A stretch of DNA of 64,000 nt from Nectonema munidae (taxonomy: Eukaryota > Nematomorpha > Nectonematoida > Nectonematidae): positions 1,036,575-1,100,574 of the forward strand of contig JAUIRK010000925.1 of NCBI GenBank assembly GCA_030549495.1, in the 5' to 3' direction. Of this stretch, positions 24,794 through 36,995 are shown piece by piece; the stretch's first letter is position 1, and the number at the start of each line of letters is the position of its first letter. The notes under the pieces were generated by a model, which was given only the letters and a program-made list of their open reading frames with translations, did no database searches and was not told the origin of the DNA. The translations under genes were made by a program, and so were the position numbers.

Positions 24794-25934
24794 AATTTTT
24801 ATTAAAGTAACTTGTATACTGAATTCTTTTTTATTTGTGGCGAAATATAAAACACAAAAAGTGGGAAGAATAAAAAAAATAAATCATTCTAAACTAGTCT
24901 TAAATTTAAACTATCATAGTATGTCATTCAATCTTCAATATTACAGGGGTTAATTTGCCTCCGAATAATTTTATATCGCTTCTTCAATATACACAATGAA
25001 AAATTCACGGAGGGAAATCATAGAAATGCCTCCAAAGAACTACCCACTGCGTGGTTATGTAAAGATATTTTTTATAATTATTATAGACTTATAATGTCTA
25101 TCTTCCCGTAAAGATTTAATATCAAATTTTCTTTAGACACACATTGTTTTTAAAACATTCTTCTGACAAAAGAAGAACTTCTTTCCAAAATTGAAAGTGT
25201 ACTTTGATGGATATAATTACACTTTATATAGAGAGAATAAATCTATAATGGTGTATCAATGCACCAAACATTTCTCAAAAAAGTTCTCTGCTATTTTTTA
25301 TTGAAATTTTTTAACTTCTTTTTTTTGACAATTTTGAAACTTTTCGAACTAAATATTTAACCTCAGAAACTTTAGGCATTTTTAGTTATTTTCAATATTA
25401 CTCAACTTTATCATATGCAACTTTTGACGGAAATGAGTTTGAATATAGTTTAGCAAAAAATGTTCTTTTATCATTTCTACGTTCTAATTATTTTGACATA
25501 AAGTGCTATACTTTCCAATCAACAATTTTAAATAGTAAATTTTATATAAGAGGTTAAAAACAAAAAAGTTACCTTTTTTTGTGGACGACTCCTAATGATA
25601 ATTTAAAATATAATAAAAAATGTTTAACTAGTAAATGATTGTAAATCAATGGTAGCAAATACGCCTACAAATTTTATTTGTTGTTTTAGATAGGATTTAT
25701 TTTAATATGTAAGTTTGATTATTTCATGTTTTAAGTATTTTTAATTTTAAAATCATAAGGTAGAATAATTTTCAAAAAAGAAAGTAATCAAATGAAAAAA
25801 TTCGTTTCACATAATCACAAAGAAAGAGAAGATATGATTTCATTTAATGAAAAAATAAAAGAGGAAGCACGAAGCAGCGTTAAATCAACTAGTAAAAGAT
25901 GCAGGTTTAATTCTTATCATATTTTCGACATATA
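24794..25934. other. AT-rich spacer, nothing recognised
   Basis: No coding sequence, RNA gene or TE end that I can support. Confidence 0.5.
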
Positions 25935-26886
25935 CAGTCCGCCCCCGCTCTACCGCCACCCCAATTTACGCTTACCGCCAATAAAATGCCTAGAACAGAT
26001 TTCCGTCCATGTTAAATCCCGCGCTAAACCGCCCCTCGCTGTCCGCCATCATAATCAGCAAAACAAACATCTCATTTGGCATGCTGTCCCCCGACTTACC
26101 GCCAAAGCCATAGCAAATTTTCCCGCCCGCTCAGTCAAGTTCAATCGAGTGTGGCGGTGTGCTTTCGATGTGGCATTATACAACAAAAAAGATTGATGTA
26201 AGAATGAATGCAAAACAAAAAAAATATGGGTTTGTCTTAAATTACTGTACTTGATGTTAATACATAAACATGACAATAATAATAAATCCGCTACACCAAG
26301 AAAGCCTGGGACTCCGTGAAAGCCTCAATAATATCAAATTGTTGGCAGCACAGCGGCCTTATCGCCAAACCAGACCAACAACAAACCATAGAAGATGACG
26401 ACGAAGACGACCTTCCACTCGATGAACTGCTACGAAGTACAACAAAAGCCCTAGACATTGACCGAAATCAAAACCAGTTATGAAGGATGTTCGCTCTGCC
26501 CTCAATTTGTGTAGAAGTTTTATTGAATGCAACAATAACTGCACAGAAGAAGATTTGTTCTTATTAGAAAAAAGATTGGATACTGTTGGGAAATGCACCA
26601 CCAAACCAAAAACTATATTAGATTTTTTTCCAAATAAATTTATTATTTTCGGCTTGGTTTTTATTTTTTTTATTCAAAGATGTTCACTAACACAAACGAT
26701 AAAATAAAAACATTCATTACGAGAACACTTCTACATACTTGCACTACATGTCATTACGTATGATCTCAAATATGGCATAATGCAACAAAATATGGATACG
26801 TTATGAATCCCGCGATTTACCGCCAACCCCGCTATAACGCCAATTTTGTATGGTCCCGATGGTGGCGTTATAACGGGGGTCGACTG
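25935..26886 (+). mobile_element. Internally deleted pogo/Tigger element with intact ends and TA target sites
   Basis: The left end begins CAGTCCGCCCCCGCTCTACC after TA (25933-25934). The right end, read inward on the minus strand, begins CAGTCGACCCCCGTTATAAC and is followed by TA (26887-26888). These are typical Tigger-type terminal repeats with repeated ACCGCC/AACGCC blocks. Inside, about 26300-26630, are C-terminal transposase fragments (KKAWDSVKASIISNCWQHSG; DVRSALNLCRSFIE; KTILDFF). The catalytic core is missing, so at 952 bp this copy can only be mobilised in trans. Confidence 0.85.
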
Positions 26887-27329
26887 TAAATATAATAACA
26901 AGTTCCTTTACAGAGAATGCATAACAATGTTAAATGATGGAGGCCGAGGTGAACTTAAAAAGCAAAGTGTTTTAAGAAAAATCCGGTACCATAAAAAACG
27001 AAAGCAAGACCCTGATAATATATTTTTTGAAATCCCAGAGAATTACTCCAATTGCTTTAACAAACTGTTCCTACAATATTACAGAATATTTTCTAATGAA
27101 AGATGTTTCATATATTCCTAGATGGAACATTTAGGCTCGCACCGAAACACTTCTCACAAATTTTTACAATACATGTTTTTCATAATGAAGTTCAAATTCC
27201 AATGTATTATTTGTTGGGTTCTCAAAAAGAAGAAACGTATATGTAAGTAAATTTATTTTTATAAATTAGCATTAAGTATTTTTAGAAAAGTATAATTAAG
27301 TATTTTTAGAAAAGTATTTGATCATTTAA
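26887..27329. other. Spacer with a short piggyBac-like coding scrap
   Basis: The 91-codon frame at 26846-27121 starts inside the Tigger end and is therefore not a gene as such. Its second half (YHKKRKQDPDNIFFEIPENY) has no family I can name. No other feature. Confidence 0.35.
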
Positions 27330-28188
27330 CCCTCATCAGGCAAACTTGGGTCTATCAGACCCGAGAAACTAATGAAGATTTTTTTGTCATAAATTGTATG
27401 TATTAATAAAATTGTATATATAGTTTTGAAACTTTTAAAATGCCTCATTCTACTTGTATTTAAATCATTCAAAAAATATTTTTGTCAGTTATTTTTTTTC
27501 GGCAACGACCTAAAAACGTTTAGCATTACGTTGCAGGTAAACATGGGTCTAATAGACCCAATGAGCAGTGAGCACTCACAAAAACATATTATTTGTGTGA
27601 AATGTAGTAAAAATAAATAAATAAATTTAATATTTTTACAATTAAATAATACTAAGTGTTTGTTCATTAACTATTGAATTTGGAAAAACACATTCAAAAA
27701 ATACCTAAAAACTAGTTTTATTTGTAGTTTTATTAAATTGTTTTTTCTTTTTTATATATATTTTATCATGAACATAATATTTTAGTATGTAATGTACTAA
27801 ATCTTGCTTTAGGCTTTACTAACTTTTAATACCCTTTACTTTTGAACTCAATTGATTAATTGTAATTTTTTGTTGAATTTCACTGATTATTTGATTTAAA
27901 TAGTTTCTGTTGCTACCTATGATGTTGTTTTTTGAATGTGTTTTGGGGTGAAAAGACGCTCCCTTTTTTGTAGTAAATTGCTGAACTTTAATATTTCTGG
28001 CAATATAAAAGATATTTATAGTTACATATATGCACAAGGAATCATTAATTTAAAGGTTATAAATACGCTAAATGTACAAAATATAAAAATTATCATAAAT
28101 AAAAGAGTATTTGTGAAAACAAAAAGGTCGGGCCCGTTGGACCCATGTTTATCTAAATCGTAAAGAAAATATGTTTGCCGCATGAGGA
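27330..28188. mobile_element. Non-autonomous piggyBac-type element flanked by TTAA
   Basis: TTAA at 27326-27329 is followed by CCCTCATCAGGCAAAC. At the other end GTTTGCCGCATGAGGA runs into TTAA (28189-28192), giving terminal repeats CCCTCATCAGGCAAAC and TCCTCATGCGGCAAAC. A palindrome GGGTCTATCAGACCC sits 18 bp inside the left end (27348-27362). A related GGGTCTAATAGACCC lies at about 27545, and GGGCCCGTTGGACCC near the right end. No transposase frame survives within the 859 bp. Confidence 0.8.
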
Positions 28189-30237
28189 TTAAAAGAACAG
28201 ATTATCTTTAAAAATCTTGAATATGTAACTGGGGATTTCGAACATGGTATCATAAATGCTACCCACAAAGTAATTTGTTTTTAAAATGTATTTTTCACAT
28301 TAAATGGTTTTTCACGTTTTTCTATCTGCAAATTTTTTGGGCTGCTACTTTCATTTTTGCCAGGCAGTTTATCGAAAGTTGATAAGTTTAGGTTTCAGAC
28401 GATGTTATACCGTTTCGCAAAAGCGTTAAAATGCTTCCAGCTATTGCTTTCTTACCTAAAGCAAAGGTATTTTGTTTTTTACTCAACAATTGTGATAAGA
28501 GCCCATCTTTAATAAATTTCGAAAAATGCTGAAATAAGTGAAACTAGAAGATTTTTTCTCTCATTTTCAATCTACTTGACTTAAAAAGTTTCCTATTGAT
28601 ATGTGGATTGTTAATAGTCGCAAAATCACTGTGAAGGATTTCATAATTCGTAGGTAAATTGTTACAGTATATATTTTGTCATATTATAACATTTAAGACT
28701 CAGCGCTCATTTTGCAAATGATAAAGCAACTTTATGGGAGATTTTTTAGAGTTTTTTATCCTCAAAGAAAGAAATCTACAGAAGGATATGGAAGAAATCG
28801 AAGGAGCAAACTCTTCATACGCCAAAAGTGGAGGTTCGTACGAAAAGAGAAGAGACAAACCTCTAAAACATATTGATGAATATGAAAGAATGGAAACATA
28901 TACTTGTTTTTATCAAGGATCAGTTCTTTAGTATCTAACCCGAAGAAACTTGACGACAAAAGTTTTACGAATAAAAATAATTTCAATATCAATTTTTCCA
29001 TTCTGAATGGAACATCTTCATCATTCTCTACTACAAATATTTTAAATTTTCAATAAAATGTTTTTTATATTTTAAGTTTTTATTTTATGTCAAAAAATAT
29101 TTCTTTTACTTAAACTAATAAATTATTTTTATAAACGCTCTATATATACGATACTATAAATGATGTAGTAATGCGTATGTTCAAACTCTGTCACGCATGC
29201 TCATATTCTCACTACACACAAACACTAAAACAATAAGGAACACAGATGATCAAACAGATGCGTGTTCACCGCGCAGTTGCTAACTCTCACTTTATCGTTT
29301 TCATTGGGTAGTTGAAACGTCAATCGTCGTTATTTACGCAACATTAAATTAGAAGCTTTTTATCCTAGAAGCGAATAAATAATGTATATTCTTTCTTGCT
29401 ATTATCCTCAGCGACCATAGTTATTTTCTTCATAAACGCTTACACATGGTTGTTAAATAAAAGATCACCCATTATTATTTCAATCCTTAAACATCAACCC
29501 AGAGGCGTAGCTAAACTGGGGCCTGAGGGGCCGTGCCCCCCCCCCCCATGTACCTTGAAAATAAAAAGTTAACTTTTTATACTTGAATTTCATGGTTAGG
29601 GTTAAAATTAGCGTAATAATTTTACCATTATAATTTCTTTGGCAAATTTTAAACTAGACATTTTCGATGAGATGTTTTCCATTATATTTTTTCGATATAT
29701 TTTCCTAATTTTCTTAACACTTATATACAACAAAAGATAGAAAGAAAATTGCTGAATTGATTGCATTTCCTGACCTTTAATTAAGCTTTTAATAGTTATT
29801 AACTCATTTTATTTGTTTACATTCCGTTTTCATTTTGTTATATTTTTATCTTTCGTGTTAGTAAGCTACCTTTGCTTTAATTTTATTTGTATCGTAGATT
29901 GTCCAACTGCTAAACGTGCTAAGCCGAATGATGCTATTTATAATAGTGATTTGGTTGCAGCCTTAAAAAATATAGAGGGTCATTATTTAAACAAAATAGG
30001 GGAAGTTAGACGAGTATTGTTAAGGATATCTTATCAGATGTGAAAGATGTTTTCATAGACAAAATGTCTTTATTATTATCGAATTATAAAGTACTGGAAA
30101 AACCAGATAAATTTGTCAAAACTTATTGCAATATAATTAGTAAGAGAGAGGGACGGGCTTAAAGTATTAATGATATAGTTAATTCTATTAATATCAAAAA
30201 TAACAATGTCAAGCCTAACAAAGCAAAAACTATCGAG
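28189..30237. other. Gene-free interval with a possible MITE end
   Basis: At about 29500 a CAGAGGCGTAGCTAAACTGG start followed by GGGGCCTGAGGGGCC and a C-run resembles common animal DNA-transposon or MITE ends; its partner is not visible. The ORFs at 28734-28931 and 29813-30043 have no recognisable family. The latter (CPTAKRAKPNDAIYNSDLVAA) may belong with the ORF1-like fragment that follows. Confidence 0.4.
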
Positions 30238-30507
30238 TTGAAAAAAGACATTGTTTCTAAGATTAATCCCAAAGAAAACAATCTACAAGTATTAGATATA
30301 AAAGTAAAGAATGATGGAACAGCTTCCATTAAAGTTGATAATAATAAGGAACAAAATACTATCATCAATGCTATTAAAAATAGTTTTGATATTGTTCCCA
30401 AGAAAACATTAAAACCTAGGTTTTTTATCAAAGGTATTTTAAAAGATCTGAAGAGTAACCAACAACAACACGTTGTTTTTGGAAGTCATTCTTTTACAAT
30501 TAGGTAA
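30238..30507 (+). pseudogene. LINE ORF1/gag-like fragment
   Basis: An 89-codon frame contains KNDGTASIKVDNNKEQNTII and KKTLKPRFFIKGILKDL. The K-P-R-F-F-I-K-G-I-x-x-D-L pattern resembles the RNA-binding domain of Jockey/CR1-group ORF1 (gag-like) proteins, where the phrase precedes the zinc knuckles. No zinc knuckle follows and the upstream frame (29.81-30.17 kb) is broken, so this is a remnant. Confidence 0.5.
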
Positions 30508-31545
30508 GACATTTCTTTCAAAACTAACCATAATTTTAAAAAAATTTAAACTATAAAGTGTTATGTGTTCAAAACTGTATATATTTATAAATTTTCAAAC
30601 GAGTATATAATAGAGAACCAAGGTTATAAGCTTAACTAAAGATACTGTCAGAATTCTGCTGAAAAAGTTTAACTTTTGATTTTGATTGACAGATTTAGAC
30701 ATGAAAAGGTCATTCAACTGCCATGAAAATGGTATTAAAATATGCAGCTATCAATTTTAGGAAATGTCACAAAGTATGGTAGCAAAAGATGTAGCCAATT
30801 TGGTACAAGAGAAATTTTAGTCTATAATATAATAATGTTTTATTTTGAACCCATATTTGTGAGTTATATCCAGATTGTAAAAATGCATATGTGAGTTTTA
30901 TAACAGCTGTAAAAACATATTTTTAAAGTTTTAATTCGTGATACCTAATTAGTATTTAGTTCTTAGTTATATTAAAGTAATTCTCCAACACTGTCCAACA
31001 AAAAAAATTTTTTTTTTCATTTTTGATTTTCTAATAATTAAATTTTTGAAGAGTGAATTTTTTCCATTGAAATTTTCCAGACTTGTCAAGGTTTTTCTCA
31101 AAAATTACAAAAGTATGATTTAAGTAGATTACATATCAAACTAAACAAGTTAAATTAGTATAATCATAATTTATTTTGAAAAAAAGCCATATAATATATA
31201 AGTTGAAGAACTTTCAATATTACTATCCCCATATGAGGACATTGTTATCATACACTTTTTTTTTGAATTGATTTTTAAAGAAAACCTGGTAAATTTTATC
31301 AACAAATTTATTAATTTTTAAATGATTAATAAAATACAAATAAAGTTTATTTATAAATATAAAATTCACTTATGAATATAAAACTCATTTATGAATATAA
31401 AATTAAATTTTTTACAATAGAATATATAATATTTAAATAAAGTTTTTTATTGAATATATAAATAAACTTTACATTTAGAATAAAACATGGATGAAGGAAT
31501 ACCCTTTGATACATTGGAAGAATATATACACTTCTTTTTTAAACT

Positions 31546-31803
31546 ATGTCAAAAACATTGAAACGAACTTTGAAAGAAGAAAATAGGATCTTTAATGAAG
31601 AATGGGAAGTGCAATATTTTTTAGTGAATAGTGGCGGAAAATGTCTTGCTTGCTCTGTGATACCACAATTGTAACGGTTAAAAAATTCAATGCACAGCAA
31701 CATTACGCTCTTCATAAAGACAATAAATATGCCAAATTAGAGGGTGAGTCTCGAAAGCTAGCACTGAAGAAACTTAAAGATGGAAAGCAAAAGCAAAGAC
31801 AAT
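31546..31803 (+). pseudogene. N-terminal hAT transposase piece (BED-like finger), frameshifted
   Basis: The start MSKTLKRTLKEENRIFNEEW is followed by a zinc-finger-like segment typical of GTF2IRD2-like hAT transposases. A one-base loss after NSGGK breaks the frame relative to the copy at 48.1-48.3 kb, where CLLCDTT is readable. The segment ends at GCAAAGACAAT, after which homology to the hAT stops. Confidence 0.7.
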
Positions 31804-33329
31804 AGTTGTACTACTTGTTTAAATTCTTTGTCAAAATGGTCTAAAAATAAAAGTCATAAGTTACAATTTGGAATACCAATGATTTGGAGAGAGCCTACAG
31901 ATCATTACACAGACTGCTATTTTTGCATGACTGAATTACGAGGTAATTTTTTCGCTTATAAATATTTTTTGTATTAGTATTTACATATACTTTGTAGGTA
32001 TAACATCAAAAAGCGCCTATAAATTAGGTTATCCAAATTTAAATTCCGCTATTCGTCTTTGAAAGGATTTCTATACCGATTGCACCTTCAGTTTCATCAA
32101 AATTTTCTTCAGAAAGCTCTGAGACCGAGTTCGATAGTGAAAGAAGCGATGAAACATTTCATTTTCCTACTTCATCATTTAATGGTGTTTAATCAAAGTG
32201 GATTAAATGATTTAGTTAAAGATTTGAATTTGACTAAACACCAGAGTGAAATTTTAGTTTCTCGGTTGAAATCAAAGAATCTTTCAACCAGAGAAACTAG
32301 AATAACAAAATTGTTTTGGAAGAATTTTTTGTTTGAAAACAATTTGTGCTACTGTAGCAATATTTATACTCTTTTTGAAAAATTAAATTTATTTTATGAA
32401 GCTTCACAATGGAGACTTTTTATTGATTCTTCAGTCAATAGTACCAAAGCTGTATTTTTACATATAGGAAATGCTTTGCCATCAATACAAATCGCTTATT
32501 CAGCCTCTTTAAAAGAAAACTATGAAAACCTGAAATTTATACTAGAAAAAGTATTCTTCCAAAAAGAAAAAAGTATTTCACAGAGAGCACAATTGGCTTC
32601 TCTGTGCGGATTTAAAAGTAGTGGCAATTTTAAACGGTTTGCAAAGAGGTTACACTAAATTTATGTGTTTTCTGTGCCTATGGAATTCTAACAAACATTA
32701 CAAACAAAAACTTTGGCCAGAAAGATCGAGATCTGAAATAGGCTTTGGAAATATAGTAAAAAAGCCTTTAGTAAATAAAGAAAAAATTATATTGCCGTCT
32801 CTTCACATTAAACTCGAGTTGGTTAAACAATTTCTTAAACCCTCAAGCATGATGGCTCCAGTTTTTTATACTTGAAAGCCAAATTTTCAAAAATAAGTGA
32901 TGCAAAATTGAAAGAGGACATTTTAGTTGGACCCCAAATACGGCAATTGATGGAAGATGAAAACTTTGACGAGCCCCTTAATGAGTTGGAAGCTAATGCT
33001 TGGAAAAGTCTCAAAAATGTTTGCAAATATTTTTAGGACGCCATAAATCTGAAGACTATGAATTAATTGTCTCTCAATTAATTAAAGCCTATTAAATGCT
33101 TGGTTCTCGCATGTCTCTAAAGGTCCATTTTTTGGATTCCCACTTGTCGTTTTTTTCTGAAAATCTATCAGATGTAAGCGATGAAGATGGGGAAAGGTTT
33201 CACAAAGATATTTCAAAAATTGAAAACCGCTACAAAGGAAAATTGAGCCGGAATATGCTGGCTGACTATTGTTGGACATTGTATAGAAAAGAAAATATTC
33301 ATAGAAAAAAACATAAATATAAAAAATAA
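31804..33329 (+). pseudogene. Unclassified TE-like protein (IPMIWREPTDH family), broken copy
   Basis: Successive frames encode conserved blocks of a protein family I recall as highly repeated in arthropod and cnidarian genomes: CTTCLNSLSKW, IPMIWREPTDHYTDCYFC, then a probable GT-AG intron (about 31943-31998) and GITSKSAYKLGYPNL. These are followed by LNDLVKDLNLTKHQSEIL, WRLFIDSSVNSTKAVFLH, GYTKFMCFLCLWNSN, LPSLHIKLELVKQFLK, VGPQIRQLMED and SLKVHFLDSHLSFF, and finally DEDGERFHKDI and MLADYCWTLYR. Frameshifts and stops occur around 32.05, 32.6, 32.87 and 33.04 kb. Conserved Cys pairs suggest zinc binding and FIDSS could be catalytic, but the biochemical function is unknown to me. The normal N-terminus is replaced by the hAT piece. 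Confidence 0.65.
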
Positions 33330-33532
33330 ATTTGTTTTTTCATACTTTTATTTGTACATGTATTGTGATTTTATATATACAGATAATATGTACATATATT
33401 TACGAAAACGCAAATAACAAAAAATAGTAGTCATTTTGAATATAAAGATATTACTTTTTAGAAAATGACAGTTTAGGATTATTAGAAAATGATATATTTT
33501 AGCTTGAAGGAAAAATTTGTTGGACAGTTTTA

Positions 33533-33706
33533 TTGATTAAAATAAACTATTGTTTTAAAATCAATTGATACCTTATTAAATGAGGAAATAATTTCAAATT
33601 TTTCTTTATCGTTAGAAGAGCCTTTCCATGTTTTTCTTTCCTTACCAATTAATTTTGGAATAATGTATTTGAAATCCCTTTCAAAATTAATTTCAGAATT
33701 ATCCAT
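33533..33706 (-). CDS. Short hypothetical ORF, 57 residues
   Basis: An open frame from ATG at 33706-33704 to TAA, starting MDNSEINFERDFKYIIPKLI, too short for most ORF filters. It has reasonable coding-like composition (mixed charged residues, KERKTWKGSSNDKEKFE) but no recognised domain. It ends within a few bases of the chimeric transposon boundary, so it may be a truncated exon or chance. Confidence 0.2.
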
Positions 33707-33869
33707 TTAAAATTTGGAATGAAATGAACATATCAAAGGTAAAAAAAATTATAATTTCCTAACTAATAGCTTACTTTAATGTTCTTATTTGCAAAAATTG
33801 GACTGACCGTATACTTATTTAAATCCTTTTAAATTTACTCAATTACTTAATTAAAAAATATTATAGTAC

Positions 33870-34166
33870 TTAAGTTGTGACAACAGGAAGAAACTTTAAC
33901 ATTGAACAATTTAAGATCTTTGGAATGTGAAGGAGCATTGTCTAAAAAAAGTATAACTTAGTGAATTTGTTTCATCATAAGGCTATTGAAAACGAATATC
34001 CACTCTTTAAACACTTAGCAAGTTATCCAAGCCTTTTTGTTGCAATAATAACCTGTTTTTCTAACTCACCACAACAAAAACAGTCAGTGAAACGATTTTT
34101 TTGATATTTTACCTCCAATACACTCTTCTCCACGAATTCGAACTGTTTTATCAGAAGGACATCTAA
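33870..34166 (-). pseudogene. pogo/Tigger transposase catalytic-domain remnant
   Basis: On the minus strand the broken frames read PSDKTVRIRGEECIGGK, then NKKAWITC and VFKEWIFVFNSLM, then LFLDNAPSHSKDLKLFNVKV. The LxxDNAPSH block is the second catalytic-aspartate motif of pogo/Tigger transposases. In-frame stops and a frame change make it non-functional. Confidence 0.8.
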
Positions 34167-34878
34167 AAAGTAAGCCTATCGATTATAAATATATCACGAT
34201 TACTGTAACCTTTAGTTAGCTCTGTATATTTTGATTTTCAGTCTGTAACAATTTCAATATTGACCAAACCTGCTTCTCCGCATATTGTTCCGTATAATAT
34301 TAATGTTTGAATCGATCTAACAACGCAGATGATTTTTTGAAGTTAGTTGAATTGGAAAGAAAAATGTTTGTCTTGTATCATGGTACCAGTTCCGTAGCAA
34401 TAAATTGTCTAAGGATAAGGAGGCATATGAATTTACGACTTTATTTGTTTTTATCTATTTATTATAAATATAAATAGAGTTAAATTTTAATCAAAATTAT
34501 TCTTAGCAAAACATGTCTTACATGTCTATATTTATATTCACAATTTTTAAATATCTCAAAACACTGTAAAATCTATGGGAAGTCGCCATCCACTTTCGTT
34601 TGGAAAAAAGATAAAAGTGATCATGATTCACGACAAAGACAATTTACACGCCCTTTCCAAAGACGAAAAGCTTTTCACTGAATGGCATCCCGGCGAGATT
34701 ATTAAAAGCTTAAACATAAAGAAGAAGAAACAGGAGGGGGTCAAAGAGTTTGAAATAACGTATCATTTAACCGCAAACAAAAGTTACGTAAAATAACAAA
34801 TGATGAATTAAACTACATCATCTAGGAATAGTTTAAAGATTTCACGGTCAAATTTCTTCCTGTGAGCGGCTCTTTTCT
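34167..34878. other. Spacer with one unassigned 73-codon ORF
   Basis: The frame at 34575-34796 (+), starting MGSRHPLSFGKKIKVIMIHD, is hydrophilic and has no domain I recognise; I cannot tell whether it is real. Nothing else is seen. Confidence 0.3.
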
Positions 34879-35106
34879 TTAGGAGAAGGCAAGTCTGTCT
34901 TCTACATGAACACCAATGCTCTTATTTTTGTTACATGTCATGATCTCTGTCTTTTCCTCTTTCATTTTCATCCCAAATTTTTTCAAACTCTCTTGCCATT
35001 TTATTATTCTCTTCTCGAGCTCTACATCGTTATCCGCAAGTATCGCTAGATCTTCAGCAAACAAAAATTTTAAAATATTAATGCAATCTAAATACAAAAT
35101 CTTCAT
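34879..35106 (-). pseudogene. LINE reverse-transcriptase fragment (palm motif C region)
   Basis: The minus-strand frame contains LKFLFAEDLAILADNDVELE followed by IKWQESLKKFGMKMKEEKTE and IMTCNKN. This is the F/YADD motif C region and following thumb of a LINE reverse transcriptase. Here the DD reads ED (FAED), so one catalytic aspartate is lost. Only about 70 residues remain. It differs in type from the CR1/Jockey copy at 4 kb and looks closer to RTE/L1-like RTs. Confidence 0.75.
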
Positions 35107-36995
35107 AAAATTTACATTGTATTTTCTTAGCTTAGAAAATAATTTTTCATTAGAAAAAAAGAATATAAAAAAGTTTTTTACAATTATAAGAACTTAGATT
35201 TATAAAGTAAACTTCAGAGCAAAATAGTGATAGTTTCTAAATCAAAAGTAGACATCTTACAGGGGGCGCAAATATGCTTTCTCGATGAAAGGGCTCTGGG
35301 AAAATCAATTGGCCCATATCACTTTTTATTAGATTGTATGATTTTACCCTCAAATAAAAATTTTTAGTCTAGAGTTAATTTTAATAAAATTTGGGCCCAT
35401 TTGAAAAAAAAAGTCAACCATGCTCTAAATATTCCATTTTGTCTTATTTATTTTTTCTTTCCTTAATTTTTGTGTTTTTTCCTATGTTATGAATTTTACA
35501 AAATTATATGAATGAAACTATAAAAATGTCTCAATAGCAAAGCAAGGAAGGATTAAAGCTTTGATTAATAGAAAAGTCACTCAAGATAAATTATCCAGAT
35601 CACTCTTATATTTAAATAATAAATATTATAATAAAACTATCATAAATTACTCAATAATGAAATGTAAGCTTATATGCTATAATTTACGTTGCATTATTTA
35701 CAAAATAAATTTTATATCTACTTTTATGTAATATTGGATTTAAAGTAAAGCAGAAAATTATATTTTCTTATCATCAGAAAAGTGGGTTTGGCGGCTTTTC
35801 TTATCGATGAAACTTAGTGTAACAATTGACTTTTCTATAAGTAAGAATTTCTGTTTGTTTATAAAACATGTATGATGATCGCATTATAGGATGTAATGAT
35901 AATTCAAATACATGATAATGTAACATAAGAGAATAAAATAGGGAATGCCGACTTTCGAGTCAAACAACAGGCGAATCTGCTCTGAAATTCCTATCAAAAA
36001 TATTTTAGAAACGATGTGATAGCTATATAATAATAATAATAATACATTATTTCAATATGCACACAATAAGTAAGCAATATTTATCACAGTGTCTCCTTGA
36101 GGTATTTTTGAACAAACGCATGTTGATGATCCACTACATTTTCTCATATTCTTCTATCACAGTTATTCTCTTTCTGCCTCCTTCTCTGTTTTCTCTTCCG
36201 CTTTCTCTGCTAAAACTCAATCACTCAAGCACTCTTCTCTCATTCAATCTCTCTACTCTCATTCAAGCTATCTTCTTTCACTCAAGCTCTCTTCTCTTGT
36301 TTAAGCTCTCCTATTTCATTCAGCTCTCTTCTCTCTCATTTGTATTTAGAGTTAAATTAAAAATAATTTTATCTTATCTCTTTATTAGAAACTAGTTTTT
36401 AGCGGAATACCTTTTTTCATGATACCAAAGTTCAACTATTAAAATTAATCACATAGATTTTGGGTAAAAATTTTGTTCCATCAATACATCAAACATTTTG
36501 CAAAAATAAAAATTTGTTTGTTTTTAAATGAGAAAAGAATAGTTTTAAATCGTTACAATTTTATATCAATGAATATTGTCAGACTCGCGTTTAATTTTTT
36601 TTTCAACAAAGGTCACTTAATCTTTATCAGTACGTTTGGTACATTTTGTAAAGTTTGAAAGCTTTAATTATTCAAAGTCAAGAAATTTTTTTCAATACCT
36701 ATTTGGGTATGAATATTTTGACTAGCTATTCAGTTTAAAAGCAAAAATACTCTATTTGTTTAATATTTGAGCAGAGATATTTTTTATAATGTTTGATTGT
36801 TTAATTTTCTAAGTAACATTGTACATATCATCAGAGCCGCATTAACCATTAGGCAAATTAGACATGTGCCTTGAAACCACGAAAAAATCACATGCCACTT
36901 TTTCTCGGGATAAGTTATGTGAAAAAAAAGAATTTTTTTTTCAGTTTTTTTACAGTTTGTTTTTAGTAAGTTTAGAAAATTTAAAGGATCTAAGA
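35107..36995. other. Spacer with microsatellite and degenerate pyrimidine repeat
   Basis: Contains (TAA)n at about 36030-36046 and a degenerate CTCTCATTCAAG-type tandem repeat (36160-36345). A CAGGGGGCGCAAATATG-like element end is near 35259. No gene is recognised; the 112-codon frame at 36057-36395 is produced by the pyrimidine repeat. Confidence 0.5.
36160..36345. repeat. Degenerate pyrimidine-rich minisatellite
   Basis: Repeated variants of TCTTCTCTCATTCAAGCTC with a period near 18-20 bp run through this stretch, with substitutions that blur unit boundaries. Confidence 0.65.

Larger units (their letters stand above)
30991..33528 (+). mobile_element. Chimeric DNA transposon with ACTGTCCAACAAA inverted ends
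   Basis: The left end ACTGTCCAACAAA (30991-31003) is matched by TTTGTTGGACAGT (33516-33528). Between them, about 31003-31803 is nearly identical to the reverse complement of about 48070-48900 in the hAT element at 46.7-49.3 kb. From about 31804 the sequence switches to a different TE protein family. So either this element captured a hAT 5' segment, or the two elements share a 5' region by an older exchange. Target duplications are not evident. Confidence 0.65.

Noticed and set aside
34575-34796. 73-codon ORF as a host gene
   Set aside because: No recognisable domain, no splice or promoter context, and the surroundings are TE debris.
36057-36395. Leucine/serine-rich ORF
   Set aside because: It is generated by a degenerate CTCTCATTCAAG tandem repeat.
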